A DNA stretch of 64,000 nt from Hofstenia miamia (GCA_004352715.1 SCFE01000004.1:115521-179520), one strand, 5' to 3'. Numbered from the stretch's first letter, positions 47,588 through 59,693 are shown. Notes: generated from the sequence alone by a model not told the origin. Translations and numbers: made by a program.

Positions 47588-48472
47588 TATAATAACTTAC
47601 TACTATTGCATTAAGAAAAATTTTTTATTCATGATTAAAACCTCTATTTTCGGGTAACCCGCTTCCAACTATATTTGTTGAAAAGAGCAACATTAACATC
47701 AACACCATTAATATGATAACTGAACAGAATTTAGTGGGGGTTTTCAGGCTTCTATGACAAATATCAGCAAGTAACGGCATTACGTGCTTGTGACTTTTTG
47801 TCTGTTTTCACAACAAGCATATTTATGTTTATTCAGGGAAAACCGAATGGGAATGGGAAATTTGGTTAAATTTCTATCCCACTGCCAGTTCTATTTGCTG
47901 AACACGAAGATTTTCAAATACATTAGATAAGAAATATATGTTGTATGATTTATTTGCCATTTTATCGTAATAAATTACTGTAATTTAAAAAGATTTAAAA
48001 ATAGTTTATTTAGCAGTGCAACGATCCTTGAATGGTTTGACAGAAGGGAACTTCACTACAGAAAACCAGAAGATAAATTTTGTTTAGAAAAAATTTCGTG
48101 TAGTAATCAGACAAACTCGTTTGAAATATTAGAATCCTGTACTTTTGATTCCTTGCGCTTGCATGTGTTTACAAGATATATTGCTTGTCATTATCCAGAA
48201 GATGTTGCTGTCAATTTCAGAAATTGAAAATTGTGTGCAAACTTTTGTTGAAGACTATTAATATTATAAAAATTACTATTATCTAATGTAGCTGATATTA
48301 GCGTTGCAGTCAATAAATATTTGTCTCTATAACTTTTACATTTCCCATTTAGCATTACCCCAACAAACTGAAACTTGCAAAACTTGAAGAGTATTATACA
48401 AAAACTTTCAAAGTATTCATGAAAAGTTTTGCAAGTTATGCAAGTGTCTATAAAATTTGCAAATTATATATA
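47588..48472. other. Spacer, no gene seen
   Basis: AT-rich; nothing recognised. Confidence 0.5.
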
Positions 48473-49680
48473 AAGTGAGTGAGGTGAATAAGGCCCACTT
48501 AACAGATTTTAAGCTCTACAGTCTTGAGTTTTTGAAGAAATATTATGAGTTTATACTGAGATTATCTATTTCTGGTGTGCTGTAATATGTTAGAAGTTCT
48601 TGTCGATAATTATAAAACTTTTGATTAGAGAGTAAAAAGAAAAAGTGATCGGGTACGCCTTATTAGCAGCAAGTGTAGATAATAAGGCCCACTTTTATTT
48701 TCACTTAATGTCTTCAATTTACGTAGCTTATAAGTCGTTCATGACATTAGACTGTTGCTTGAGGTTTACATTCACATTCTTTTACGTAAATAGGTATAAT
48801 AAGGTTATGTCGATTAGAAGTAATTCAATTTCAATTATGCCCCAGTTATTGAAATCCATTGACTCGTATTGAAAATCAAAACAAAAAGACATTCTAACGC
48901 GAAAAAATTACAAGCCTAAGCTTACAGTGGCACAGTATGGGCAGACGAATTGGAATTCTTCTTCGCCAACTTTATCTAGACAACCACAGTCCGCGTGTAT
49001 CCAGTTGTCGTATGCTCATCCTCGTCATAGATTGTGCAGTACCATGATTCATATTCAATTTTTCATCTTTTCTAGGCCTATCACAAGACAAGCCGTACTC
49101 TTTTGCTTCTTCGATAGAACAGGTTTTGCTTGAAGGGCTTGTTAGATTATTTGAATCTGCATAATTATCTAACTTCAGCCGATAGAAGATGTGAATCACA
49201 CCCTCACACAGTCATGATGAGAGTACTATTTGACTGTTAGAAGGTCATCGTTTCATATTTGAGGAGATAAAAGGCAAAAATAGCTGATTCGGCCCGGGCC
49301 TTATTACCATCATCTTTCATGGGCATTTATTAGCGACATTGACATCTTTTTCTAAGCAGTGTTTTTTCGTATAATCCCGAGCTCCAAAATCAAGCTACAA
49401 TATATGGTCATATATATAAATAATTTTCCATGCCAGGAATTTATCTACATCACTAACTAGTGATGTGAAGTCTTTGAGAAAATGACGAGCCAATGTTAGA
49501 TCAAGGATAACATTTAAAAGTACTTTTTATGAGATGCTATAGAATAGTTTTAGGGAATCAAAATCGATAAAACTTCTGACACGTCTTCAAAATGAACTAT
49601 TTTTACATTTTTTGTCGCTTCTAAATGTTTCCAATAGTTTCCGAGATCTAGCAAGTGGGCCCTATTCAACTCACCTACCT
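48473..49680. mobile_element. TA-flanked DNA transposon with 28 bp inverted ends, no intact transposase
   Basis: The left end AAGTGAGTGAGGTGAATAAG-GCCCACTT and the reverse complement of the right end AGGTAGGTGAGTTGAATAGG-GCCCACTT match at about 23 of 28 positions, with TA on both sides. An internal ATAAGGCCCACTT copy lies near 48681. Short internal ORFs (48645-48872 plus, 49199-48972 minus) do not match a transposase I know. It fits a Tc1/mariner/pogo-type non-autonomous or decayed element, 1208 bp. Confidence 0.65.
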
Positions 49681-50244
49681 TATATATTTTTTAGTACTCA
49701 ATAAAATTCGAACGCAATATTCAAATACCATTTGCAAAATCGAAAATATACTAATGTCTTGTCGTATTGCTGAGTTTTCATTCTTGTGAAGGGTGTCGAA
49801 AACCTAAAAAAATAATGAAACTTTAACATTTTATGCAATATTTTACCAGAACTTCATTTATGCAGGTGATCATCAAGAGACATTAGTGATTAGTAGCAAG
49901 ATTCCCATGCTTAAGATTTTTTCGGAATCGAGATTCTAAGATATGAATAATTAATGTACAAATGAATAAATTTATATGATGAGCCTATTTATTGAGCAAG
50001 TTAGAAGCGTCGGAAATTTTTATAATTTTTTATGCTCTAAATATACAATTAGTTAAATTTACAAATGAACATTTACATCAGTTTTAAATTTAAAAATCAT
50101 TATTTACATTAGTCTTAGGTTTATAGATACAAAATTACATTGGTTTAAAATTATATATAATCAACCAAATATAATCAAATCAGGTTGATAGAGAGGAGAT
50201 GAAGAGAAGGGATAGGTGAGTTGGGGAAATTTTAAGGATGACGT
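49681..50244. other. Spacer, no gene seen
   Basis: AT-rich; nothing recognised. Confidence 0.5.
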
Positions 50245-51430
50245 TTACTGTGGCAGAGTTCTTGCAGCAATTGCGCGAGCAGTGCAGCGAGCTAAAACAA
50301 TCTCTGAGCGATTCAAAAGATCCTTCTTTACCATACTTGTGGTTGTTTTCAATTGAATGACTAATTTTCTCGCAATCTTTGTGAATGTTTTCATAGATTC
50401 AATACCCCATGAAACATAGGGTGCTACAGCCATTGGAAGACACTCCCAGTCAAGTTCAGAGCATTTATCAACATTGCTGTTATGTTTTCTCTGCCTTGCT
50501 AGTTCTAAAACATTGCTTGACATTCCACTCACTCCAGTTAAGAGTGTATTATTCAGCTGGTGTGCAACTGTCACATCTATTGCTCCTGACTTTTCAAGTG
50601 ACCCAAAATGAATAAGAACGTCTGCTGGGCGTGAAAGGTTAGCTCCTTGTTCTAGAATTGGGTTAAGATGTGTTCGCTTGCAAGAGTTGAAGATAGAGTT
50701 GCTTAGTGAATTATGTCTAAGAATGATATCACTACTCTTGCGACAAGTTAAAGCAGGATAACCTAATGGGTAAGTGTTTCATCTGGACACAATAAGCACG
50801 TTGTATCATCCGGAGTGAGACTGAGGCTCAGCCTATGTTTAATAAGCACTTGCAAATCATCTGCTGCCAGCCGATATTCCTGACCAGGTGATGGTACAGC
50901 AGATGTCAAATCAGAGAAAGAGACGTGGGTAGAACAAACTGCAAGAAGTCTAGTTGAATCAGTTGTACTGGAAGAGCTCTCAAGTAAATCGTTAAGACTT
51001 CTTTTATCAATAATTGCAGATAATATAGATTGATTTTTGCATCTTACATTTAAACTATCGAACTGATCAAGCATCTCAAAGCAACTGTTACGTTTTTTTG
51101 GAAAGAATCTTCTTAATATAACTTTCCCCAAATGATCTTACTGACGCGATGGGTGCAGCTGGAGAATTTTGTAAGAGTCAATGCAAACGCATTCCATCCA
51201 AATGTCAGGCTTAAACGAGCTTGCTTTCTTGCACGTTCTGTGAGTTCTGTTACAGTGCATTCCTCAAAGTACTTCATGGCAGACTCATTAAAATTACTTA
51301 GAGCATTATGAACTTCTTCAGGTGGACAGCAACGTATAAAAGCAAAGCTTAAATTGAAAAAGGTCGGCGTGTATTCAGTGAATAATCTTCGGAGGTAATG
51401 CCCTTCATTGGCAAAATTATTATCCCCCAA
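50245..51430 (-). pseudogene. C-terminal region of an RT-family element with nuclease-like domain
   Basis: Three minus-strand frames join into about 390 codons. 51430-51113 holds RARKQARLSLTFGWNAFALT; 51131-50763 holds AADDLQVLIKHRLSLSLTPD and CLLCPDETLTH. A frame-shifted part reads GYPALTCRKSSDIILRHNSL and RPADVLIHFGSLEKSGAIDV-TVAHQL, then to 50245 PMAVAPYVSWGIESMKTFTK. From memory this block order (C-x2-C, H..L.CR, RHN.L, RP.D......DVTV) is the C-terminal tail of a widespread invertebrate RT family, with a PD-(D/E)XK-like endonuclease signature. The RT domain is not seen here. Frameshifts lie near 51120 and 50765; there are few stops, so decay is recent. Confidence 0.6.
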
Positions 51431-51625
51431 AGCTACTGCTAATATAAGACAAAAATTTGTTTAATGATATATTTAGAAACAAGTCTTTCATTTTTCAAAG
51501 TTGATTTATGCATAAATGATATTCAGCACTCGTTTACAGCGGCATCCATCCTTGAAATAAGGCTACATTAATTATCTTCTTTTGACATAATTTCAAATCA
51601 ATATCAATGGCAGACCTGATGTGCA

Positions 51626-52040
51626 GTGCTAACTGCTGATGCCTGTCATTATGAAATAAATGCACCTCAAAAGACCAACAAAGCAATGCGCCTACGCCTG
51701 AATATCAAAGCATATGAAATAGGTGTTCTACAGTTACCATTTATTTCTCAGTTTGACAAACTTTGCAAATTGATAAATGTAGGCATTGAAGATTATGATT
51801 CTTTAGAGCTTTATCCAAGTCAACCCTTTGTTTGGAAAGTAAATAAATTTGTTGTGAAAAAATAGCTGTCACTGCATCACTAAGTGAAATATAACATTGT
51901 TAGAGGTCCTTTAAAAGAAGCAAAAGTATTTCATAGAGGGAAAGATTTCATTATTTCTAGTATCATTTCAAGATTTGCAAACAGTCATCTTACATGTTGT
52001 ATATATGTTGATTTTAATGGCTTTCAAAAACCTCAATGAC
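51626..52040 (+). pseudogene. Decayed ORF of unrecognised family
   Basis: An open 79-codon frame (RLRLNIKAYEIGVLQLPFIS, YDSLELYPSQPFVWKVNKF) is followed, in the same frame after two stops, by NIVRGPLKEAKVFHRGKDFI and HLTCCIYVDFNGF. The text is protein-like over about 135 codons. No family recognised. Confidence 0.3.
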
Positions 52041-53389
52041 CCGTGTCATCTTATCAAAATTCTTAGTGGGGTAACACTTACTTTTTTCATTAAAAATAAG
52101 TTTTACTTCACTGATTTTCTCTCACACTCCTTGAATAGCATGGACTAAACTAGTAATATTTAGCAGTTTTGACAAAAGGATTTGACGTCAAGTATGCAAG
52201 CCAAAAAGTCATTGTGGTCACTGGTAGGGCCTATGCAATAAACAGTTTGTTTATAATCATGACTTAGACTTTGGTATGTAAGGTTTGGGTATGTTTCAAT
52301 AAATCCTTTCGCTATAAATTTAAATGTCACTAAATATATTTTACATTATAAATTATATTATCTTAAAATGTAATTAGATATCTTGTATAATATGAATCTT
52401 CATTTTCACAGATTGCTATCATATATCAATCCACTTCAAATCTAATCCATGATATGATTAAGCTGCAACCCCTTATGTGACACTAACATCCCTGGAACTT
52501 CAATCCATGAATCAACACTGCATTTATAGCTTATAAAATTTTAAGTTGTAATGAATCTCAAACAGAATTAATCCACAACTTGTACTATATCCCTTGATTA
52601 TTCTAATCCCTAAGTTTCGAACTACAAACACTCATTTTGGAGTAAAGTGAATAATGCCATTTTTTAAAAATGCTATCATTTGTTATCGAATAAAACAAAC
52701 ATTAAACATTAGCTAAAACATTCGCAATTGTATGAATGTCCAGAGAGGTTTCATAAATATTGTAACATTTCCTTGATGAAATTTATATAAAAACAAGCAT
52801 AATTTTGGGATTTGCACAGGATTAAACTTCTAAGTATATGCATATACAAATTTGCAAAAACGCAGAAATTTTTATGAAAAAATTTGATTTTTTTAAATAT
52901 ATTTATGTAACAGTTATATTTATGGAGATAGATTTAGGCGCTTCTTTACAGGTGCATAGGATAGGAACTAAATCTCTAAAAAAAAGCAACACAAAATTGA
53001 AATTTTCAAAAAATTTGACTGAGGAGCCAAAAATCAATTTACAATTTGAATCTACAAAATAAATTGCGCTTCCGAATATTTATGGCCAACACTGTAAAAG
53101 TTCATTTCAATTCACCAGATAAGATTTCTTAAATATATAAGAACTACGGTTAGCAAGAAGTACATTTTTGCAAAAACAATATTTTAAAGGTCAAATTCAT
53201 TTTAAACTTTGAAAACAATGTTTTTGCTAGTAGTTAGAACCACTTCGAGGTATAGCTCCTGTCAAAAATATTAGAAACAGAATTTTTTCAATATCCTAGC
53301 AACAAAGACACTCAAAATAACAAAATTTATAACAATCGATGCAAATTTAGTTTTCAATAGGTTTATGTAAAGGAAATTAGACAACATTG
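52041..53389. other. AT-rich spacer
   Basis: A 74-codon plus ORF at 52838-53062 is A/T-biased and unrecognised. A sequence near 53050-53094 (CAGTGTTGGCCATAAATATT on the minus strand) resembles a Tc1-type terminus, but I could not find its partner. Confidence 0.35.
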
Positions 53390-54296
53390 CCTCGGAGCAA
53401 ACATATTTGCAAAATCTGTCCTTAATTGAGTCATTCAAATTCTTTTGCATTCTCGGGATAATTTTTTATTTGGACTCCAGCAAATATTGCCTTAAGTTTT
53501 GCATAATTTTTTTGATTATTCTTTCCACATCGTTCTTCATTATCCCTCAAACATTTTCTATAGATGATGTGGTAGGCTACTGGAAAATTTGCAGATATTT
53601 TCTCTGAAGAAATTATTGGTATATCTTGATGTATGGTGGTCACCCCAACTTGCTGAAGAATTCATTGAGCCCTAAAACACAGGTCCGCAACTGGCATACC
53701 CTCTTTTAAAATATCAGTATACTTTGAACTGTCTACAGTACCTCCTTTCAAAATTTTCAGGTAAAAACCTTTATGGCTCAAAGCATCCTAATTCCTGCAT
53801 TTTTGAGAAAATTTTGGAGATGGCTTGAGAGACGTCGTAGGATGAGAAATGTTGTTTCTATGCAACTGTAACATGAACTTATTGGTTATAAATGCATTTC
53901 TGAAAAATGCATCCAGCGACCATGTTTCACTGAAGCTAATCTGGTCTTCTTTCTGTTTTTGTGTCAATAGTGGCACATTTTTTGCAAGTTTCGTACAAAT
54001 CTCAGCCTTTGAAATGGTTCGCTACACTGTCAATGTTGAGTTAAAATGAGCGGCTGATTTCAATGGATTTAGTAAAGCAATTTTGACAAATCTTTTCCGT
54101 TCATTTCCTGTCAATTTGAGGATTCACTCACTTCATTCATCCTCTTTAGAGTCTTCGTTTCAGTCAACGTTGTGAAGATTTTGTAGAATGTTTTTGAGCT
54201 TTTATTCATACCAGATATCTTGAGTAAAATTTTGTGGTTGGTGGTTCCAGTAGAGTAAAGATATTGCAGAACGTTTCTTGCATATTCATGAGACAT
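53390..54296 (-). pseudogene. Tc1-like transposase remnant
   Basis: Minus-strand frames from 54296 read ISGMNKSSKTFYKIFTTLTE and LTGNERKRFVKIALLNP (helix-turn-helix and linker), then RTISKAEICTKLAKN, VPLLTQKQKEDQISFSETWS with NKFMLQLHRNN (F.D...F block), TTIHQDIPIIS (weak QDxAPxH region) and KNYPENAKEFE (end block). Frames change at 54100, 53980, 53780 and 53640. Assignment is by block order and is tentative for the middle. Confidence 0.55.
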
Positions 54297-54499
54297 GCTT
54301 AGCGAAAATTTTTATAGTACTTGTCCCCATTTGGTATGTTTATGGGTACTGCTGTTGACTGTGCGTGATCGCTCAAGTGTGTTCGTTCAGAGTATGGCCC
54401 TTGTGTACTGCAAAGACTTGTGTACTGTCGTTTTTTCTCATTTTTTTACCGCAGCTATGCAAAATTTTTGATAAAAGAATATATTTGCAAACTTTGAAT

Positions 54500-55127
54500 C
54501 AGTGTTGCAAGCGGGTCAATTCTACTGATGCACGACCTAAAGTCACTCACGTTCCATTGACCTATGACCCACGCAGTGCTGACCCACTGACCCATCAGAA
54601 TGCAATATTATAAAAAGCTACAAAATATGAATAAAATGTATTTCCTCAAAAAATTCAATCAACAAATCAAATCAGTTTTATATGAACGCACAAGAACAGA
54701 CAGGAGATCCACAGTTCATCTGCAATTTGGTTTTTGAAGGCATGAATATGTGACTCAAGTCAGAAAAATGCCTTTGTCACTCTGCAGATGCTGCTTCAAT
54801 GAGAAATATCTGGTTTGCAATACGTGAAAATATTGAAAACTTGAATCGCTTTTCATGCTAAAACATTAAAGAATTAAGCAGACGTTGATTTTCGTTAGAA
54901 GTTTTATCATCAAAATTAACATACTGCCTAACTTCTGTCTTGCATTTTTTTGCATTCATTATACGATCAATTTTGGTAATTTTCTTTTGCGGAATAGTTT
55001 AGTCGCTCGTGCTTTCCATATTATCAATGATTTATAAAAAAAAGTGCTGTCTGTAATGCAAGTAGGTCAACCCAAGGCCCACACTGACCCACGTAAAACG
55101 TGACCCCGTGGGTTACTTGCAGTTCTG
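54500..55127. mobile_element. hAT-type MITE, 628 bp, with 8 bp target duplication
   Basis: Starts CAGTGTTGCAAGCGGGTCAA and ends with the reverse complement of CAGAACTGCAAGTAACCCAC. The flanks are CTTTGAAT (54492-54499) and CATTGAAT (55128-55135), 7 of 8 identical, as expected for hAT elements. Both ends carry clustered TGACCCA/TGGGTCA motifs, typical of subterminal transposase-binding repeats. No transposase is encoded. Confidence 0.75.
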
Positions 55128-55710
55128 CATTGAATTATCAACATACATTTTTCTTTTAATGAACGTAAACAAATCGGTAGATTGTCGGTAATGATAGTAG
55201 AAATGAACTAATTCCAAAAATTATTTTGCAAACCTTCCACAAAAATTATATTTTTTATTGAATCCGTTACCGTTCTTCTACTCTAACAATTATAAATGAC
55301 CCACTACCCGGCCCAATAAATCTAAGAGTAATCTGAAATATGTGAATTGGATAACTGTTGAGTTAACGAAATTATGCTCCTTCATAAATCTTCATAATAA
55401 ATTTGACAAAAACTCCTTTTTCCTGGAGTTTGCGCTTTCATCGAATAATAATTTCCAAATTATTTTCCATTATCAATTTCAATAGGGTAGAAAAATCTTC
55501 CATTAATCCAAAGTGTTAAAATTCCATTGCCGACTGTTCTGAAACGAACTCACGTGTAAATGTTGTCATGTTGATACTTATATTTACTTTTTGCACAAAC
55601 GTGGACAATATAATTGGAAATTATCATTCTATTAACATTTTATGTAAAATATCATTACTATTTGAACATATTATATTCGATGCACTTTTCCAATAATTAC
55701 ATTGTTTGGT

Positions 55711-55805
55711 ACAGCTTGAGTCCTGAAAAAAGCTCGCAGACTCCCTGGGAACTGGTGAGTCCCCCGAGCTGAGAGGGATTCCAGCATGAAGCTGTGAGAA
55801 GAAAT
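55711..55805 (+). mobile_element. R4/Dong 3' end fragment (copy 4)
   Basis: Begins ACAGCTTGAGTCCTGAAAAAAG, encoding only the last residues LRLPGNW-like end and TGA. The 3' UTR (GGATTCCAGCATGAAGCTGTGAGAAG) and (AAT)n at 55806-55820 follow. A severely 5'-truncated insertion. It preserves the full 3' tail that copy 1 lacks. Confidence 0.9.
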
Positions 55806-56029
55806 GAAATAATAATAATAAGAGTTAAAACAAATATATTGCTAAATGTATATAAATTCTACAAGCTAACCCATGACAAAAATACTTTCAAAACTATTTA
55901 CATATGCATTATTTATTAAATAATAATATTCAAAAGCAATTTATTGCTACAAGAAATTAATACAAAAACTATAAACTACAAAACTACAAAAAGCTATTTA
56001 CATATATAATAAATATATAATATTAAAAT

Positions 56030-56056
56030 GTGTGTATGTGTGTGTGTGTGTTGTGT
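56030..56056. repeat. (TG)n-rich microsatellite near 3' end of L2/CR1-like element
   Basis: TGTGTGTGTGTGTG runs with a few interruptions. Confidence 0.9.
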
Positions 56057-57369
56057 GTGTGCGCATTTTATACAAAATTTTCAAATGAATGTAGTGTATT
56101 ATTGTCGCTAAGTAGGTATTGCCTATTAAAGAGAAATGTTCGCAATTTCTGTCTGAATTTTTTGCAATTTTTTTCAAATTTAATTACTCTATTTAAGTTA
56201 TTCCATAATTGAGTTGTTGTGTGGTGAAAACTATTAGAATGTTTATCCAGCATAAAAATGTTTGAGAACGTCCATTTAATTTAATATACTGTTTTAAAAA
56301 CGAAATTGCGGATTGACCAAATTTGAATTTAAATAATATTGATAACATATGCATTTGAATTTGGTAATAATAATAAGGTGATAATATTTTGTAGTTTAAG
56401 GGACCAATTAAAAGTTTTAGACAAGACCTGTTGAGTTATGTCACATAACATAGATTGCAAATATAATAGGTCCGAGAACGGTGCCCTGTGGAACACCACG
56501 GTCGGTTACGATTTTTTAACATTAAGTATTACTCTTTGCTGTCGATTTTTAATGAAAGTTATTATTAAGTTAACAGATTTGTTTTCAAAGTTATAATATA
56601 TGAATTTGTCCCTTAATATATCAAAATTCATCGAGTTAAAAGCTTTGCTCAAATCAAGGAGTGCAACACAACTACATTTGTTTAGGGTTAAATTAGATTT
56701 TATTTGTTTTTATATTGATAAAATTGCATCTTGAGTGCTATAACCACTACGAAAACCAAATTGTTTTTTTGAAAGAATATTTTCGAATATTTTCCGATAT
56801 CAATTATGCATTTATTTAATGATTTTTCGAATATTTTACTAAAGGGATGGCCAATGCAAATGGGCCTATAATTTAGGGGGTCGCCTTTTTATATATAGGG
56901 CTTATGTCTGATTTCTTAAATATATCCGGGAATTCATTATCAATATTCCATTGGTTAAATTCAAATAGTACATGTTCACTAAAGATATGAAAATGAAGTT
57001 TTATAATAAAGATTGGAATATTATAGGATGCCGTTGATTTATTTGTCTAAAGTATTTATTATGGTTTCCAGTTCATTTGTATTTATGAGTCTAAAAGAAA
57101 AGTATATTTTTCCTGGGAATTTATTAATATTTTTTTTTCTCTTATATTGGGGAAAATTGAAATTGTCAAATTCCTTAAATGTTGTATTTAGGTGGTCTTT
57201 TATTCTTGTTTTTTCTGTTGTAGTTTGGTTAACAATACTTAATTCATTAATATCAGTTGAAATTCCTTTACTTTTTTGATAAATTTTTATGAATATATCG
57301 CCATTTTTCGTTTATATTATTTAGTTTACTGAAGAATCTTTTTTGCTTTAAGGCAGATTTTTTATTTCT

Positions 57370-58630
57370 TAATTATTTAATAATCCTCTTTGATTTTTCG
57401 TAATTAGTCCAATTAGTTGTCGTCGGTTCTGTTTGAATGAGATTAAACAATTTTCTTTTAAAATTTACTAGTTCATGTATGTCACTATCGTCGGCATTTG
57501 ATAAGGCAAACTTGCGCCCTTTTAAATTTACTTGGCGGTACTTAATTGGTGCCGCTTTATTAACTGCATTGCACATTTCTCTTGAAATATAATTAATCAT
57601 ACAAGATCCAGATTTTAATGTGTATATATAGTTGAACGATATGTTTTTAGAAGTGTTTCCATTATTTCGTTGGAATAATTTAGATAATCTCTTGCATAAA
57701 TTATTTTAAATTTATTGGCTTTGGTAGATATTTTACTTATATATGTGCAAAGAGCATGGTCACTGAATGACTCAAACTTGAAGGATTTAAAAATTAGTCG
57801 AAATTTGTTAGGAAGTAATCAATTAAATTTTTATGTCGTATAGGACAGTCAGTATTTACACAATGAAAATCGTATGCTGTACAAAATTCTTTTAAAGATT
57901 TTTTTAAAGATTATTAAAATAATTTATATTAAAGTCACCAAATATATTTATAGAATAGTAGAGATCACTTATTTCGGACATTTCATTTGCCTTAAATTTT
58001 AAATAGTCAATATGATCATTCTTATTGGGATTGTAGGTGATATTAATCAGTTCTTTATGGCATTTATTTTCAAGTATATCGTGTTTTAATTCATATTCTA
58101 ATTGACGTACCGGTTTTAAATATTTGGGAGCTAAAATCATGAGCCGGCACCTTTACCTAATCGATTTTTTATGAAAATGTCATAATAATGTCGGTCAGGA
58201 TTAAACAAATTAGCATCAGTGTTATGTTGTAACCAAGTTTCGGTAATTAAGAATATTGCGTTTTGTCCTATCTTATTTATTAAGTTTAGAAAATCATTTC
58301 TGTTTGAAATTAGACTTCTAGCATTGAGATATACAAATTTATAGTTATTGCAGTAGTTTTTTAGTTTATTTTTATTTGAGATTCTTCTAGAATTGGTCCT
58401 GGGTTGAGTTTAATATCTCCTGAAAGAATTAATCTTATGGAATAAAAATATTTATTGAGGTGATTAAGAAGAAGGGTACTGAATTTAACTGTATATGCAT
58501 AATATGTTAAATGGGGATGCTTTGAAACATGTGGATGTGGATCTATATAATATAGAGGTACATTGTGTAACGTTACATAGATAACTAAATAATATATAAT
58601 AAAATTTACCTTTTTTCTGCACATTTTCAT
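57370..58630 (-). pseudogene. ORF2 N-terminus (2A-like motif) and APE-type endonuclease remnant
   Basis: 58630-58361 reads FSTLLLNHLNKYFYSIRLIL then SGDIKLNPGP (58394-58420). 58140-57904 reads SINIFGDFNINYFNNL, the GDFN block of APE endonucleases. A further frame near 57850 gives LIDYFLTNF and the region after it SDHSL-like text. 57600-57373 (YISREMCNAVNKAAPIKYRQ) is the connecting region before the RT. Many stops. Confidence 0.7.
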
Positions 58631-58689
58631 AATAATTCAGATGAAGGAGGCGTCGGAAGAAGAGTTCGATGATTTGGGACATTTGGGAT

Positions 58690-59648
58690 TCGAAATGAAG
58701 AGTGAGAAATTAGGCGAGGTTGGAAGAATCCTTTTAAGACGAAAGTGATATGAGCAATTCCTTGACGAGATAAGTGGATTCCATCACAGGCGAAGAGGTT
58801 GGAGTTGATACTTCGTGGTGAATTCAGAAAGCTTTTGAAGACTGGAATAAAATTGAATTTATTCGTAGAGAGACGTGATAAGGCTTCATTAAATCTAGTG
58901 ATGAGATGATTCTTCTGTAGAGCAGAGAATTTTTACAGACTGGAGTAATTTCTAGGAAATAGATTAAGCACGGAGTGAATTTTCAATGGATTAATGATAC
59001 AAGATGATTGATGTTCTGTTCAAATTGTTTGATGTCGGTAGATTTGAGTGCATCAATGAGGCCTGTATTTATGAAGATGGAGTTGGTGTGCGTTGTAAGA
59101 TAGTTCTGGATCTTCTGAGAGAGTTGATGAGAGTTGTGACCAGGATATGAATGAATTGTTGTTGTTTGATTTGAAAAAAGATTATGAGAACTGACATACT
59201 TCAAGATACTGCTTCTAATGATGAGAGAGGTAGTTCCGGGCATAATAGATTTTACTGCTAAAGGAGGCTTGAGATGAGTGTGTTGTTGACGGATACTTTG
59301 AGGTTGAGGCGAGTGATTTTCTGGATGATATCGTCTGAAAGATTCATATTGATGAGGAGAAGGTGAAGACGATCTGGAGTTTTTTTACATTAAGAGGAGT
59401 GTATGATGGAGTTTCTTCTGAGAATGGTGAATGAGTGGGACTAGTGGCAGAGGCTGATGTAGAACTGAGAGAGTTATTGAAAAAGAGCGTCAGTGACGTT
59501 TTCTTTATTAAGACGAGAGAAGAGTTGATTCTTTTTATCTTCTAAAAAATCATTTGCCGCATCCAAGGACGCAGCACCAGCAAAGACGTTAGAAATGATT
59601 GCTTCATGGAGCGAAAGCGAGACCCAACCGTCTCCGATGAGATCTGAC

Positions 59649-59650
<2 letters not shown>
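58690..59650 (-). pseudogene. ORF1 of the L2/CR1-like element, SGNH/GDSL-esterase-like
   Basis: The frame opens at 59650 with MSDLIGDGWVSLSLHEAIIS. Stops and frame changes follow. The 59243-58983 frame reads TTIHSYPGHNSHQLSQKIQN, YLTTHTNSIFINTGLIDAL, resembling the esterase blocks around SYPGAT and HVGTNDL. A further frame gives ITRFNEALSRLSTNKFNFIP and CDGIHLSRQGIAHI, the DxxH block carrying the catalytic Asp and His (58768-58785). The catalytic Ser block is not clear. The role in the family is proposed to be membrane or lipid interaction of the retrotransposon RNP. Confidence 0.65.

Positions 59651-59692
<42 letters not shown>
59651..59692. repeat. (TAA)n microsatellite between two head-to-head retroelements
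   Basis: Fourteen AAT/TAA units. To the left, the minus-strand L2/CR1-like ORF1 starts with an ATG formed at the repeat edge. To the right, R4/Dong copy 3 starts. Confidence 0.95.

Positions 59693-59693
<1 letters not shown>

Larger units (their letters stand above)
55835..59650 (-). mobile_element. L2/CR1-like retrotransposon with SGNH-esterase ORF1 and 2A-like motif
   Basis: Minus-strand order: ORF1 (59650 to about 58690), ORF2 endonuclease (about 58630-57370) and RT (about 57200-56250), then the C-terminal tail (56253-56068) and a GT-rich 3' region (56030-56055). ORF2 begins with RLILSGDIKLNPGP, a DxxxNPGP 2A-like peptide as reported in several animal L2/CR1-type ORFs. RT wording includes VTDRGVPQGTVLGPIIFAIY. 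Frames are broken throughout, so it is inactive. The 5' end abuts the (TAA)n tract of R4/Dong copy 3. Confidence 0.8.

Noticed and set aside
48480-49680. Search for CRISPR, prokaryotic operons, phage or toxin modules here and elsewhere in the window
   Set aside because: Splice-bearing genes, animal transposons and base composition show eukaryotic nuclear DNA; no spaced repeat arrays or ribosome binding site-led gene runs were seen.
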